Source of the DNA: CAZDML01 sp964506645
Lineage (GTDB): Bacteria; Elusimicrobiota; Elusimicrobia; 2-01-FULL-59-12
NCBI GenBank assembly: GCA_964506645.1
Contig: CAZDML010000134.1
Location: forward strand, 1 to 5,405
Length of the DNA: 5,405 nt
Reading direction: 5' to 3'
Shown: positions 5,283 through 5,405 of the stretch, in pieces
How positions within the stretch are numbered: position 1 is the first letter of the stretch
Layout of the letters: every line of letters begins with the position of its first letter
Made by a program: the position numbers and the translations under genes
Notes under the pieces: generated by a model
Told to the model about the DNA's origin: nothing
Database searches by the model: none
The model's input: the letters and a program-made list of their open reading frames with translations, nothing else

Positions 5283-5288
5283 ATTATA
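5283..5288 (-). promoter_or_regulatory. Probable -10 box of the tRNA Cys-Leu-Gly operon
   Basis: A perfect TATAAT on the minus strand ends 10 nt before tRNA-Cys, a typical position for a short tRNA leader. The expected -35 region, about 17 nt upstream, reads TCCAGC and is poor, and lies in the tail of the preceding CDS. The promoter may also drive the hydrolase gene behind tRNA-Gly. Confidence 0.55.
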
Positions 5289-5298
5289 ACCGAAATAC

Positions 5299-5405
5299 TT
5301 ACGGGGCTGGAGGGGTCGGCGCTCCGGGGGCCGAAGGCATCGGGAGACGTTCCAGCAATGAGCGCGAGTTCCGCCGCGCTGTCAAAACAGTCAAAGTGAC
5401 CGAAG
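5299..5405 (-). CDS. C-terminal end of an unidentified CDS (runs off the right edge)
   Basis: An open frame of 34 codons enters from the right edge and ends at TAA (5299-5301). It reads SVTLTVLTARRNSRSLLERL and then a Pro/Ala-rich tail, PMPSAPGAPTPPAP. The stop falls just upstream of the TATAAT box, and the beta-strand-like VTLTVLT plus disordered tail look like a natural protein end. I do not recognise the family. Another frame (FGHFDCFDSAAELA...) is also open across this stretch and on into tRNA-Cys, so the frame choice is an inference from the stop position and composition. Confidence 0.45.
   Translation of the reverse strand, partial: SVTLTVLTARRNSRSLLERLPMPSAPGAPTPPAP

Overview
The window shows a bacterial chromosome fragment of moderate G+C in which every supported gene is transcribed from the minus strand. 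A run of ten Ns (358-367) marks a scaffold gap, so this is a draft or metagenome-derived assembly. A predicted lipoprotein and an exported protein suggest a cell with a standard Sec/lipoprotein pathway. Shine-Dalgarno sites are strong at some genes (GGGAGG before the response regulator, GGGGAGG before the aquaporin) and absent at others. No single gene allows a phylum-level assignment.

In transcription order (high to low coordinates), the window begins with the 3' end of an unidentified CDS with a Pro/Ala-rich tail (5405-5299). A TATAAT box follows, then three tRNA genes: Cys(GCA), Leu(GAG) and Gly(GCC). An exported DUF4015-type putative glycoside hydrolase starts 24 nt after tRNA-Gly. Next come a receiver-only response regulator and, 2 nt later, a double-GAF sensor histidine kinase. 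A small candidate lipoprotein and a MIP-family aquaporin follow. Five nt after the aquaporin stop is tRNA-Val(GAC), interrupted by the gap. Nine nt after that tRNA is threonyl-tRNA synthetase, which runs off the left edge.

The kinase and regulator almost certainly form a cognate two-component pair. The regulator has no output domain, so the target of the signal is not in view. The small lipoprotein and aquaporin lie close behind the kinase and may share its transcript, but no function links them by sequence alone. Likewise the tRNAs and the protein genes behind them are packed tightly enough for co-transcription, with tRNA processing defining the mRNA 5' ends.

I see no clear undescribed system such as a defence island, mobile element or CRISPR array. 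The points most worth a second look are: a ThrRS that begins without the N-terminal TGS domain; two protein genes placed directly behind tRNAs with no visible ribosome-binding site; a TATAAT box that would give a leaderless lipoprotein mRNA; matching Leu-Ala-Ala C-termini on the kinase and regulator; an unusual T-loop in tRNA-Leu; and a non-AqpZ selectivity filter in the aquaporin.
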